Assembly: GCF_024281035.1 (NCBI RefSeq)
Contig: NZ_JAMXLH010000052.1
Span: 1-64,000 of the forward strand
Reading direction: 5' to 3'
DNA: 64,000 nt
Source: Paraburkholderia sp.
GTDB taxonomy: Bacteria > Pseudomonadota > Gammaproteobacteria > Burkholderiales > Burkholderiaceae
Below, in pieces: positions 35,923 through 45,067 of this stretch (positions within the stretch are counted from its first letter, which is position 1; each line of letters opens with the position of its first letter). Position numbers and translations under genes: made by a program. The notes under the pieces are model-generated. The model saw only the letters and a program-made list of their open reading frames with translations, had not been told where the DNA came from and ran no database searches.

Positions 35923-36844
35923 CGTCGCGCTCCCTGGGTTCGCCCCGGATGCTGCGCGCTTCTTCGCGCGCGGCCTCTTCATCTGCTTCCGTCACCTCGT
36001 TCGGGCCGTTGCGCACGTAGTGGAAGAAGCCCGTCACCGCCGCGAGCGCGATACCCGCGAGCGCCAGCGGCTTGGCCACGCCCTTCCACAGCCACACAAG
36101 CGGACTGATGTGCGGGTCGTCGGGCAAGCCGCTATACAGCGAGGGCCGGTCCGCATGATGCAGCACGTACATCACGTGCGTGCCGCCCACGCCCTGCGGA
36201 TCGTAGAGGCCCGCGTTGGCGAAGCCGCGCTCCTTCAGGTCCTCGATGCGCTCGGCGGCGTGCTGCTTCATGTCCTCTTTGGTGCCGAACACGATGGCGC
36301 CGGTCGGGCAGGTCTTCACGCACGCGGGTTCCTGGCCCACCGCGACGCGATCCGAGCAGAGCGTGCACTTGTAAACGCGATGATCCTTCTTCGACAGCCG
36401 GGGGATATTGAACGGGCAGCCGGTGATGCAATAGCCGCAGCCGATGCAGTTTTCCTCATGGAAATCGACGATGCCGTTCGTGTACTGCACGATCGCGCCC
36501 GGTGCGGGACACGCCTTGAGGCAACCCGGATCCTCGCAATGCATGCAGCCGTCCTTGCGGATCAGCCATTCGAGGTTGCCGTTCGTGTTCTCGTACTCCG
36601 TAAAACGCATCAAGGTCCACGAATGCTCGGTGAGGTCGTGCGGATTGTCGTAGACGCCCGTGTTGACACCGATCTCGTCGCGCAGATCGTTCCACTCCAT
36701 GCATGCCGTCTGACACGCCTTGCAGCCGATGCACTTGGTGACGTCGATGAGTTTCGCCACCGTGCCCGTGGCTGGCGCGCGCACGCCGGGCGGCGGCGTC
36801 GTGGTCGCGGACTGGCGTCTGATGTCGAGTGATTGAAGTGCCAT
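35909..36844 (-). CDS. fdxH: Formate dehydrogenase iron-sulphur beta subunit
   Basis: 311 residues. Four [4Fe-4S] motifs can be read: CIGCKACQTAC near residue 38, CMHCEDPGCLKAC, CIGCGYCITGC and CTLCSDR with CVKTCP. A C-terminal membrane helix (KPLALAGIALAAVTGFFHYV) tethers it at the periplasmic face. It links the molybdopterin subunit to the cytochrome b subunit. AAGGAG lies before its ATG, in the 10-nt gap after the alpha subunit. Confidence 0.96.
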   Translation of the reverse strand: MALQSLDIRRQSATTTPPPGVRAPATGTVAKLIDVTKCIGCKACQTACMEWNDLRDEIGVNTGVYDNPHDLTEHSWTLMRFTEYENTNGNLEWLIRKDGCMHCEDPGCLKACPAPGAIVQYTNGIVDFHEENCIGCGYCITGCPFNIPRLSKKDHRVYKCTLCSDRVAVGQEPACVKTCPTGAIVFGTKEDMKQHAAERIEDLKERGFANAGLYDPQGVGGTHVMYVLHHADRPSLYSGLPDDPHISPLVWLWKGVAKPLALAGIALAAVTGFFHYVRNGPNEVTEADEEAAREEARSIRGEPRERDDEKR

Positions 36845-36854
36845 GTCGCGCTCC

Positions 36855-39800
36855 TTAGGCCTTTTCGACCTTCACGAGGAACGACTTGAACTCCGGCGTC
36901 TGCGAATTGCCGTCGCCGACCGGCGGCGTCAGCGTATTCGTCAGATAGCCCGGCTTCGTGAGCCCCGTGAAACCCCAGTGCAGCGGCACGCCAACGGTAT
37001 GCACTTTCTTGCCTTCGATCATGAGCGGCTTGATGCGCTTCGTGACCACGGCCACGGCGATCAGGTGGCCGCGGTTGCTCGTCACCTTCACGAGACCGCC
37101 CTTCGATACGCCGATTTCCTGCGCCAGTTCCTCGCTGATCTCGACAAATTGCTGCGGCTGGATGATGGCGTTCAGACGCGCGTGCTTGGTCCAGAAGTGG
37201 AAGTGCTCGGTGAGCCGGTACGACGTCGCGACGTGCGGGAACGACTCGACTGTCCCGAACGTCTTGCGGTCGCCGGGGAACACGCGTGCGGCAGGATTGT
37301 TCGTGGCGAGCGGGTTGTCGCGATGGAACGGGTTGTAGCCGAGCGGATTCTCGAACGGCTCGTAGTGCTCGGGGAACGGCCCTTCGTTCATGTTGTCGCG
37401 CGCAAAGAAACGCGCGACGCCTTCCGGGTTCATGATGAACGGACCCATGCCGATATCCGGCGCCTCATCCAGCTTGTAGTCCGGCACATCTGCACCGGTC
37501 CAGGCCGCACCGTTCCAGCCGACCAGCTTCCGCGTGGGATCGAACGGCTTGCCAGCAAGATCGCACGACGCGCGGTTATACAGCACACGCCGGTTAGCAG
37601 GCCACGCCCACGCCCAGTTCAGCGTCTGGCCGATGCCCGTGGGATCGGCGTTGTCGCGGCGGCCCATCTGGTTGCCCGCCGGCGTCCACGCACCGCAGAA
37701 AATCCAGCAGCCGCTCGCCGTCGAGCCATCGTCCTTCAGTTGCGCGAAGCTCGAAAGCTGATCGCCCTTCTTGACGAGCACCTTGGCCGGATCCTTCGCG
37801 TCGGTCTGATCCGCGAGGGCCTTGCCGTTGTACTCCATCGCGAGTTCCTCGGGCGTCGGGCTCGCGGGATTCGAATACGGCCAGCTGAGCTTGACGATCG
37901 GATCGGGATACTTGCCGCCGTCCTTCTGGTACGCGGCGCGCATCCGCAAGAACAGGCCCGACATGATTTCGAGGTCGCTCTTCGCCTCGCCCGGCGGCTC
38001 GGCGCCCTTCCAGTGCCATTGCAGCACGCGGCTCGAACTCACGAGCGAGCCGTTTTCCTCCGCGAAACACGTGGTGGGCAGGCGGAACACCTCGGTCTGG
38101 ATCGCAGCCGTATCGACGTCGTTAAAGACGCCGTACTTCTTCCAGAACTCGGACGTTTCCGTCGCGAGCGGATCCATGATGACGAGCCACTTCAGCTTGC
38201 CGAGCGCCTGCAGCGTTTTTTCTTTGTCCGGGGCCGACGCCATCACGTTGAAACCCTGGCAGATGTAGCCGTTGAGCTTGCCCTGGTACATCAGCTCGAT
38301 GGTCTGCAACAGGTCATATGGTTTGTCGAGCTTCGGCAGCCAGTCGTAGCCCCAGTTGTTCTCCTTCGTCGCGTTGTCGCCCCACCAGGACTTCATGAAG
38401 CTCACGAAGAACGCGCCGTAGTGCTGCCAATAGCTCAGCTGATTCGCCCGCAGCGGCTGCTGCGCGCGCTTCTTGATGTAGCCGTCGTAGTCCTGCTCGG
38501 CTTCGGACGCGAGCGTCATGTAGCCCGGCAACAGATTCGACATCAGCCCGAGATCGGTGAGCCCCTGAATATTGGAGTGGCCGCGCAGCGCATTCATACC
38601 GCCGCCCGCGATGCCGATGTTGCCGAGCAGCAGTTGCACCATCGCGCCGCAGCGGATCATCTGCGAGCCGATCGAGTGGTGCGTCCAGCCGAGCGCGTAC
38701 ATGACGGTGGCCGCGCGTCCCGGCACGGCGGTGCTCGCGAGCATCTCGCACACCTTCAGGAACAATTCCCTTTGCGTGCCGCAGACCTTCTCCACCATCT
38801 CGGGCGTGTAGCGCGAATAGTGCTGCTTGAGCAGGTTGTACACGCAGCGCGGATGCTGCAGCGTTTCGTCGACCTTCACGAAACCATCGTCGCCGATCTC
38901 GTAGTTCCACGACGATTTGTCGGGATACGCATGCTTTTGCGGATCGAAGCCGGAAAAGATGCCGTTATTGAACGCGAAATCGTCGCGCACGATGAACGGG
39001 AAGTCCGTGTAATTCTTCACGTACTCATGCTGGATCTTGTCGTTCGTGAGCAGGTAATTGATCACGCCGCCAAGAAACGCGATGTCCGTGCCGGTGCGGA
39101 TCGGCGCATAGAAATCCGCCACCGATGCCGTGCGCGTAAAGCGCGGATCGACCACGATGAGCCGCGCCTTGCGGTGCGCTTTCGCCTCCGTGACCCACTT
39201 GAAACCGCACGGGTGCGCCTCGGCCGCATTGCCGCCCATCACCAGAATCACGTCTGCGTTGCGAATGTCGACCCAATGGTTCGTCATCGCACCGCGGCCA
39301 AACGTCGGGGCAAGACCTGCCACCGTCGGGCCGTGTCAGACACGCGCCTGGTTATCGAATGCAAGCAGGCCCATGCAGCGGGCCACTTTATGCGTGAGGT
39401 AACCCACCTCGTTGCTGCCCGCGGATGCGGCCAGCATGCCCGTGGTCAGCCAGCGGTTGACGGTCTTGCCGTCGTCGGTCTTCTCGACGAAATTCGCGTC
39501 GCGATCTTCCTTCAGCAGCTTCGCGATGCGGTCGAGCGCCTCGTCCCACGAGATGCGCTTCCACTCGTTCGTCCCGGCCGCCCGGTATTCGGGATGCGTG
39601 AGACGGCTTTCGCTGTGGATGAAGTCGATCAGGCTCGCGCCCTTCGGACAGAGCGTGCCGCGATTGACCGGATGATCGGGATCGCCCTCGATGTGGAAGA
39701 TGCTGGTCGTGGCGTTTTTCGCGCCATCACCGAGGCCGTACATGAGGATCCCGCAGCCAACGGAGCAATACGGACACGTGTTGCGGGTTTCAGTAGAGCG

Positions 39801-39926
39801 CGCCAGTTTGTATTGCCGGACCTCGGCGAGCACGGTGTCGGGCGCAAAGCCCATCAGCGCTAGACTGGAGCCAGCCAGCGAACTTGCCGTGACCTTCAGG
39901 AACTGGCGCCGGGACAATTGCAGCAT
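36855..39926 (-). CDS. fdnG: Formate dehydrogenase-N/O alpha subunit, selenoprotein
   Basis: 1023 residues when the in-frame TGA at 39336-39338 is read as selenocysteine (residue 197). Tat signal SRRQFLKVTASSL, then the [4Fe-4S] motif CPYCSVGCGIL, and the bis-MGD molybdenum domains. The Sec context NQARV-Sec-HGPTVAGLAPTFG is the same as in Escherichia coli FdnG. An ordinary gene finder would split it into two frames. It oxidises formate in the periplasm. The SECIS hairpin follows the TGA at once. Confidence 0.97.
39306..39338 (-). promoter_or_regulatory. Sec codon (TGA) and bacterial SECIS hairpin in fdnG
   Basis: TGA at 39338-39336, then a hairpin spanning 39325-39306: CGG, bulged U, GGCA, loop GGUCU, UGCC, CCG. 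The bulged U and the exposed GU in the loop are the features SelB recognises in the Escherichia coli fdhF and fdnG elements. The spacing from the UGA to the stem is 10 nt, as expected. Confidence 0.9.
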
Positions 39927-40139
39927 GGCACGTCCTCGGCTAGTTGAGGGTGAATCCAGTATATGCGGATTTCGGCGACGGATCACGGAAGATGCACACC
40001 GCGCACCACCGTCACAGGCACGAACCACGCTTGCTATATTGCACGGACATGCTGCGCCGCACCGGGCCCGCATTGGGTCTACATCGGGCAAGCCGAAGCG
40101 GCCGCATGTTGTCTTCACGCCGATTGCGGGACGGACATC

Positions 40140-41474
40140 ATGGCCACGCTCTCATCTGAACGACTGCAATTCGCTGCGCGCAGGGAAGCCTCCTGGATCG
40201 TCGGCGCCTGCCGCCAGTTCGTCGCCAATCGCTGTCCCGCGCTCGCTGCGAGCATCGCGTTCTACTCGGCGTTCTCGCTTGCACCGACGCTCGTCATGGT
40301 GATCGCCGTGGCGGGCTGGTTTTTCGGCGCCGAAGCCGCGCGCGGCGAACTGTTCCGCGAGGTGCATAACGTGCTCGGCAACGACGCCGCCGCAGGGATC
40401 ACGACGATCGTGGCCAATGCGCACCGCGCAGGCGACGCAGGCGGCATCGCGGCGGTCATCTCGCTGTCGATGCTCGTGATCGGCGCTTCGGCGACATTCT
40501 CTTCGCTGCATTCCGCACTCAATATCGTGTGGCCGCCCGAAGGCAAGCGTGCCACCAGCGTCTTCGCGCTCGTGCGGGTGCGGCTCGTTTCGTTTTCGCT
40601 CGTGCTCGGCGTCGCGTTCCTGCTGATCGTCTCGCTCGTGCTCGATACGACCATCACATTCATCGGCCAGTGGCTGTGGGGAAATTCACCGTATCTGGTG
40701 ATCGGAAACCTGCTTCAGCTCGCGGTCGGTCTCGCCGTGCTCGCCTTCGCGTTTGCCGCGTTGCTGCGCTTTCTCCCGGACGCCAATGTGCAGTGGCGCG
40801 ACGCGCTCGTGGGCGGCCTCGTGGCGGCCGTGCTCTTTTCCGCAGGCAAGAAACTCTTCGCGCTCTACCTCGCCCACGCGGGCATGGCGACGGCATTCGG
40901 CGCAGCCGGATCGCTCGCCGTGCTGCTGATGTGGCTGTACTTTTCAGCGGCTGTGCTGCTGCTCGGCGCGGAATTCTCGGCGGCGCGCGCACGCCTGCAC
41001 GACCCGCGCGGCGCATGGGGTTTCCTTGAGGAAACGCCGCCGGGCAGCCGCGCCAAACTCGCCTCGGTGCTGGCCGCAACCACCATCGTCGCGCCGCATG
41101 ACGGCCACGCGGCAGCGCGCTCCGGCTCGGCCTCTTTGCTCTCGTCGTCTGCTTCGTCCGCGCCTTCCGCTTCGCTCTTTCCAACTGGAAACCCGGCGGG
41201 TGGCGCCGCTGAAGCGCCGGCATCCGCAGCGCCGCCGCTGGGCGTAGCGGCAGATGCTGCGACGCACCACGACGGCGCAAGCCCGCTATTGCGCCGCGCC
41301 ATGGCAAAAATGGAGGACGACGCAACCTCCGCAGCCGCGTTGACGCTCGCCCATGCGGGCCGCACGGCCGCGGCCGCCGACCGTTTCGTCAAGCGTCATC
41401 CATGGAGTTCGGTTCTGCTGGCGGCGGGCGCCGCCGTCGCCATGACTGCAGCCGCCGTACGCCGCCGCACGTAG
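40140..41474 (+). CDS. YihY/BrkB-family inner membrane protein
   Basis: 444 residues. The first 300 hold about six membrane helices with the family marks CPALAASIAFYSAFSLAPTL and LPDANVQWRDALVGGLVAA. The last 140 residues are a low-complexity alanine/serine tail ending in a hydrophobic segment and VRRRT, longer than in typical members. The family, once called ribonuclease BN, has no settled function. Divergent from fdnG by 213 nt. Confidence 0.88.
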   Translation: MATLSSERLQFAARREASWIVGACRQFVANRCPALAASIAFYSAFSLAPTLVMVIAVAGWFFGAEAARGELFREVHNVLGNDAAAGITTIVANAHRAGDAGGIAAVISLSMLVIGASATFSSLHSALNIVWPPEGKRATSVFALVRVRLVSFSLVLGVAFLLIVSLVLDTTITFIGQWLWGNSPYLVIGNLLQLAVGLAVLAFAFAALLRFLPDANVQWRDALVGGLVAAVLFSAGKKLFALYLAHAGMATAFGAAGSLAVLLMWLYFSAAVLLLGAEFSAARARLHDPRGAWGFLEETPPGSRAKLASVLAATTIVAPHDGHAAARSGSASLLSSSASSAPSASLFPTGNPAGGAAEAPASAAPPLGVAADAATHHDGASPLLRRAMAKMEDDATSAAALTLAHAGRTAAAADRFVKRHPWSSVLLAAGAAVAMTAAAVRRRT

Positions 41475-41482
41475 CGGCCCCG

Positions 41483-41494
41483 CCCCCCCCCCCC
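41483..41494. repeat. Run of twelve C
   Basis: Homopolymer of 12 C, 8 nt after the YihY-family stop codon. It is outside any frame I support. Such runs are prone to slippage and to assembly error. Confidence 0.7.
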
Positions 41495-41758
41495 GCAGAC
41501 CGGCCGGCGCGGCGCCAGCCCGCGCACCATTTAAGTGAATGCGACCCGACTTGTATCAAATTTCGCAATAATGCAAAGACCACAACCCTACTTTGCAAAA
41601 AATGACATAGTCGCTCAATCGCCCGCTGCACAAGACATTCCGCCTGGTGTCAGGTTTTTGCGACAGTCATTTTTTTTCATTTCGGGAGTTTGTAGGAGGT
41701 GCGTTATTCTCCGATGCGCAACAACTAATAAACCAATCATCTGCGTGGAGAAATCTGG

Positions 41759-42940
41759 ATGAAACGAGTCGCACTCTCGACCCTCTCGTTGGCGATGCTG
41801 GCAGCCGCCGGCACGGCCCATGCGCAAAGCAGCGTGACGCTGTATGGCGTGATCGACGAATCGGTCCAGTTCATCAACAACATCAAGGACGCCAACGGCG
41901 CGAACAAGAATCTGTTCGGCCTGGGTGGTCAAAACCTGCAGGGTAACCGCTGGGGCTTGAAGGGCAAGGAAGACCTGGGTGGCGGTCTGAAGGCGATTTT
42001 CCAGTTGGAAAACGGCTTTAGCCTCAACAACGGCACCTCCAGCAAGATGTTCGGCCGTCAGGCATATGTCGGTCTGGATTCCGCTCAGTACGGTACCCTG
42101 ACGCTCGGCCGCCAGTACGATCCGATCGTCGACATGGTCCAGGGCCTTACCGGCGACGGCTACTTCGGCAGCACGTTCGCAACCCCGGGTGACGTCGACA
42201 ACAACGACAACAGCTCGCGCATCAACAACGCCATCAAGTACACCTCGCCGGTTTTCGCCGGCTTCCAGGTCGCTGGCATGTACGCGCTGGGCGGCGTCGC
42301 CGGCCAGACCGGCTCGGGTCAGAGCTGGGGCGCAGCAGCTACGTACGGCATCGGCTCGTTCAACGTCGCTGCTGGCTACTTGAGGATGGACAACGGTTCG
42401 ACGCTGGCTTCGCGCACGTCGGGTACGCCGCCTACGCGTGGCTGGTCGTCGGTCGCAACGGGCGACAACATCAACGAAGGCCAGATCAACGCCGCCTACC
42501 AATCGGCGAAGTCGATCGGTATCGCTCAGGCTGCAGCACAGTACGTCGCAGGTCCGTTCACGCTCGGCGCACGTTACAGCAACGCTCAGTACAAGCCGGA
42601 CGCTTTCTCGGCGTTCGCCTCGACCCAGCACTTCAACACCGTGGGCGCTTTCGTCGGCTACCAGCTGAACCCGGCCACGCTGCTGGGCCTTGGCTACAAC
42701 TGGACGCACGGCTCGGGCGACGTGTCGAACACGTACAACCAGGTCTCGCTGGGCGCGGACTACAACCTGTCGAAGCGTACCGACTTCTACGTCGTGGCGG
42801 CCTACCAGCACGCCAGCGGCCATCAGCGCAACAGCGACGGCTCGATCTCGAGCGCCGGCGCATCGATCGCTTCGTACGGCAACAACTCGGCTTCGGACTC
42901 GCAATCGATGGTCAACGTCGGCATCCGCCACAAGTTCTAA
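41759..42940 (+). CDS. OmpC-type outer membrane porin
   Basis: 393 residues: signal ending AHAQ, mature start SSVTLYGVIDES, C-terminal RHKF. Codon use is strongly biased (mostly GGC, AAC, CTG and TCG codons), as in highly expressed genes, more so than the two other porins here. GGAG lies about 10 nt before the ATG. Followed by two hairpins and a strong terminator, so it is a single-gene transcript and probably a major porin. Confidence 0.95.
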   Translation: MKRVALSTLSLAMLAAAGTAHAQSSVTLYGVIDESVQFINNIKDANGANKNLFGLGGQNLQGNRWGLKGKEDLGGGLKAIFQLENGFSLNNGTSSKMFGRQAYVGLDSAQYGTLTLGRQYDPIVDMVQGLTGDGYFGSTFATPGDVDNNDNSSRINNAIKYTSPVFAGFQVAGMYALGGVAGQTGSGQSWGAAATYGIGSFNVAAGYLRMDNGSTLASRTSGTPPTRGWSSVATGDNINEGQINAAYQSAKSIGIAQAAAQYVAGPFTLGARYSNAQYKPDAFSAFASTQHFNTVGAFVGYQLNPATLLGLGYNWTHGSGDVSNTYNQVSLGADYNLSKRTDFYVVAAYQHASGHQRNSDGSISSAGASIASYGNNSASDSQSMVNVGIRHKF

Positions 42941-42953
42941 TAGAACTGCGCAG

Positions 42954-42998
42954 CCGGACTTCGGTCCGGTGCCGGAACCGGCTTCTCGCCGGTTCCGG
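42954..42998 (+). terminator. Two tandem hairpins after porin
   Basis: CCGGAC-TTCG-GTCCGG (a UUCG tetraloop) at 42954-42969 and CCGGAACCGG / CCGGTTCCGG at 42972-42998. No long T-run follows. They probably protect the porin mRNA 3' end or end transcription together with the terminator at 43042. Confidence 0.6.
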
Positions 42999-43041
42999 TT
43001 ATGCGAAAACGGCGTGGCCGCTAAAAACCACACGTTGGACC

Positions 43042-43077
43042 AACCAGCCCGCGGCGCAAGCCCGGGCTGGTTTTTTT
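43042..43077 (+). terminator. Intrinsic terminator
   Basis: AACCAGCCCG pairs with CGGGCTGGTT around 11 nt, followed by seven T. It is about 100 nt after the porin stop and ahead of the convergent LysR gene. Confidence 0.85.
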
Positions 43078-43157
43078 ATATCTGCGCGAATGATCGCTGC
43101 CGCCAACCTCCCGGCTTGCTCGGTTTAACCGCGGAGATTCTCGGACAAGCGCGAATG

Positions 43158-44057
43158 TCAGCGCAGGCGCGCCAGCGCCGTCACGGCGTGATGAACGAAC
43201 GCGTCCGCCAGCATCGACTGTGACTGCTCCGCATGACGCGCGACGTGCACCGTTTGCGGCAGTACCGGTGAGAAACGTTTGACGGCCACCCGCGCAGCCG
43301 CGCCCGCGGCGCTCAGCGGATCGACCAGCGCGATTCCCGCCCCCGCCTCCACCAGCGTCACGATCGACTGGGCAAGCGTCGCTTCGATGCCCATTTGCCG
43401 CTCGATACCGCACTGTTCGAACATGCGGTCGATCCTCGTGCGCGGTTCGCTCAACCTCGCGAAAGACACGAACGATTCGCCCGCGCAGTCGGCGGCGTTC
43501 ACGATGCGTTTGCGCGCGAGCCGGTGCCCGCGCGGCACGATGCAGCGCAGCGCCCATTGCCCGAGTGCTTCCAGGCGCACCTGAGCATGTGCAACTGACG
43601 GCGCGACAAAGCCCAGATCGCAACGCTGCGCGCCAACGTGCTCGACGACAGCGGCAGGTTCAAGCGCAAGCAGTGTCACGTCGACGCCTTCGTGCTCGCG
43701 CGCAAACGAAGCGACCACCCTCGGCAGAAAATCGGCGGCGAGGTCGAACGTCCCGCCGATAGTCAACGCGCCACGCCGACGTTCGCGAATTTGCCCCGCC
43801 GCCTGCGCCACCCGCTCGAGCCCGACAAACGCGCGCTCAACTTCTTCATTCAGCGCATAGGCCTCTGCTGTCGGCACGAGCCGCCCTTGCCGACGCGTGA
43901 ATAGCGCGAAGCCGACGTTCGCTTCGAAGTCGGCCACGAGGCGGCTGACCGCCGGCTGCGAGATGCCGAGCGACTCGGCGGCGCGCGTCACGCTGCGCCG
44001 CTGCATCACGGCGCGAAACGCTTCAACCTGGCGAATCCGCAGGTCGGCTGCATTCAT
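43158..44057 (-). CDS. LysR-family transcriptional regulator, NocR/OccR-like
   Basis: 299 residues. Winged helix LRIRQVEAFRAVMQRRSVTR with SQPAVSRLVADFE, then the effector domain. The LRIRQVEAF start is typical of the branch with the opine regulators NocR and OccR and LysR itself, which sense amino acid derivatives. No metabolic gene is divergent from it in reach; the HU gene lies upstream on the same strand, so its target is unclear. Confidence 0.9.
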   Translation of the reverse strand: MNAADLRIRQVEAFRAVMQRRSVTRAAESLGISQPAVSRLVADFEANVGFALFTRRQGRLVPTAEAYALNEEVERAFVGLERVAQAAGQIRERRRGALTIGGTFDLAADFLPRVVASFAREHEGVDVTLLALEPAAVVEHVGAQRCDLGFVAPSVAHAQVRLEALGQWALRCIVPRGHRLARKRIVNAADCAGESFVSFARLSEPRTRIDRMFEQCGIERQMGIEATLAQSIVTLVEAGAGIALVDPLSAAGAAARVAVKRFSPVLPQTVHVARHAEQSQSMLADAFVHHAVTALARLR

Positions 44058-44261
44058 AACATTTTGAAATGGATATTCACATTATCAGTGCGGTCACGCT
44101 GGATCGTGCCGCACGATCTTAAAAAAATGCCGGTAATTTCTGAATTATATAGCCGTATGTTTATGAATAACATTGAAGCATGACGCGATCAAATCAGGAT
44201 TGTCGCGCCGCGCATCCAGCGCATACATGGCAACGCGAGCATCGTTTGGCGAGCGCCCATG

Positions 44262-44295
44262 AAAAATCCCCGCGGACGCGATGTCGGCGGGGATT
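44262..44295 (-). terminator. Intrinsic terminator after HU gene
   Basis: On the minus strand AATCCCCGC pairs with GCGGGGATT, then TTTTT. It lies 51 nt after the stop of the HU-like gene and stops it before the LysR gene. Confidence 0.85.
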
Positions 44296-44345
44296 CTTTG
44301 GGTACTGCTGGCGCACCGCAACCGGAAGGCTGCGGCGGGCGGCTG

Positions 44346-44789
44346 TCAGGCTGCCGCTGCGTCCTTCAGCTTCTTCAGCGCACGTGCCTTCACGCGCACC
44401 GAAGCGGGCTTGGCCGGGAACCAGCGCTCTTCACCCGTGAACGGGTCCTTGCCGAAGCGCTTCTTCTTCGCCGGCACGGCCTGCACGACGATCTTCAGAA
44501 GGCCCGACAGCGTGAACTCGCCTGCGCCCTTCTTGTGGACCGAACCGAGGATCGTGTCTTCCAGCGCGGCGAGCACGGCCTTGGCAGCCTTCGGCTCGAC
44601 ACCTGCGCGCTCAGCGACGTGAGCAGCCAGCGAGGCCTTCGTGAAGGTGTCCTTGATCGGCGACGGAGCGCCGGACGCCTTCACGGCGACCTTCTTAGCT
44701 GCGGCCGTCTTGGCGGGCGCTTTCTTTGCGGCAACCTTCTTGGCCGGGGCAGCTGCCTTTTTGGCCACTTTCTTTGCGGAAGTCGGCAT
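44346..44789 (-). CDS. HU-family DNA-binding protein with histone H1-like N-tail
   Basis: 147 residues. The last 90 form an HU/IHF fold (TFTKASLAAHVAERAGVE, LSGLLKIVVQAVPAKKKRFG, the DNA-binding arm with GKDPFTGEERWFPAKPASV). The first 40 are lysine/alanine repeats of the KKVAAKKAPAKTAAAKK type, like eukaryotic H1 tails and bacterial Hc1/BpH1 proteins. Normal HU has 90 residues, so this is an extended chromatin protein. AGGAG lies 5 nt before the ATG; it is transcribed alone. Confidence 0.92.
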   Translation of the reverse strand: MPTSAKKVAKKAAAPAKKVAAKKAPAKTAAAKKVAVKASGAPSPIKDTFTKASLAAHVAERAGVEPKAAKAVLAALEDTILGSVHKKGAGEFTLSGLLKIVVQAVPAKKKRFGKDPFTGEERWFPAKPASVRVKARALKKLKDAAAA

Positions 44790-45067
44790 GTTTCTCCTAC
44801 CAGTGTTGGTCAGTGAATCGGCGAAGCACCGCGGAATGCATGTGCTTCAACGGCGGATTCTACAAGCGTGCGAGCGTTTTGCGTGACTCTTTTGCATCGC
44901 CGATGAAAAATTGTTGCGCGGCGCTGACTGCCCGGCTCATTTTGACGCTTGTTTACAGGGGTAAACGAACTTGTTGCATCCTCGGTTACCCTGACCCGGC
45001 GACATCAAGGCGCAGGCGCTCTTCGCAAAAACACCGAAACGCATGGCATTTTTCGCGCGCCAGCGCG

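Noticed and set aside
36843..39863. Very long plus-strand open frame (1006 codons) opposite fdnG
   Set aside because: A classic high-GC antisense shadow of a strongly biased gene. The minus strand encodes a full selenoprotein with all motifs.
36855..39926. fdnG as a pseudogene broken by a stop codon
   Set aside because: The stop is TGA in the invariant Sec context, followed by a SECIS hairpin, with selA, selB and tRNA-Sec nearby.
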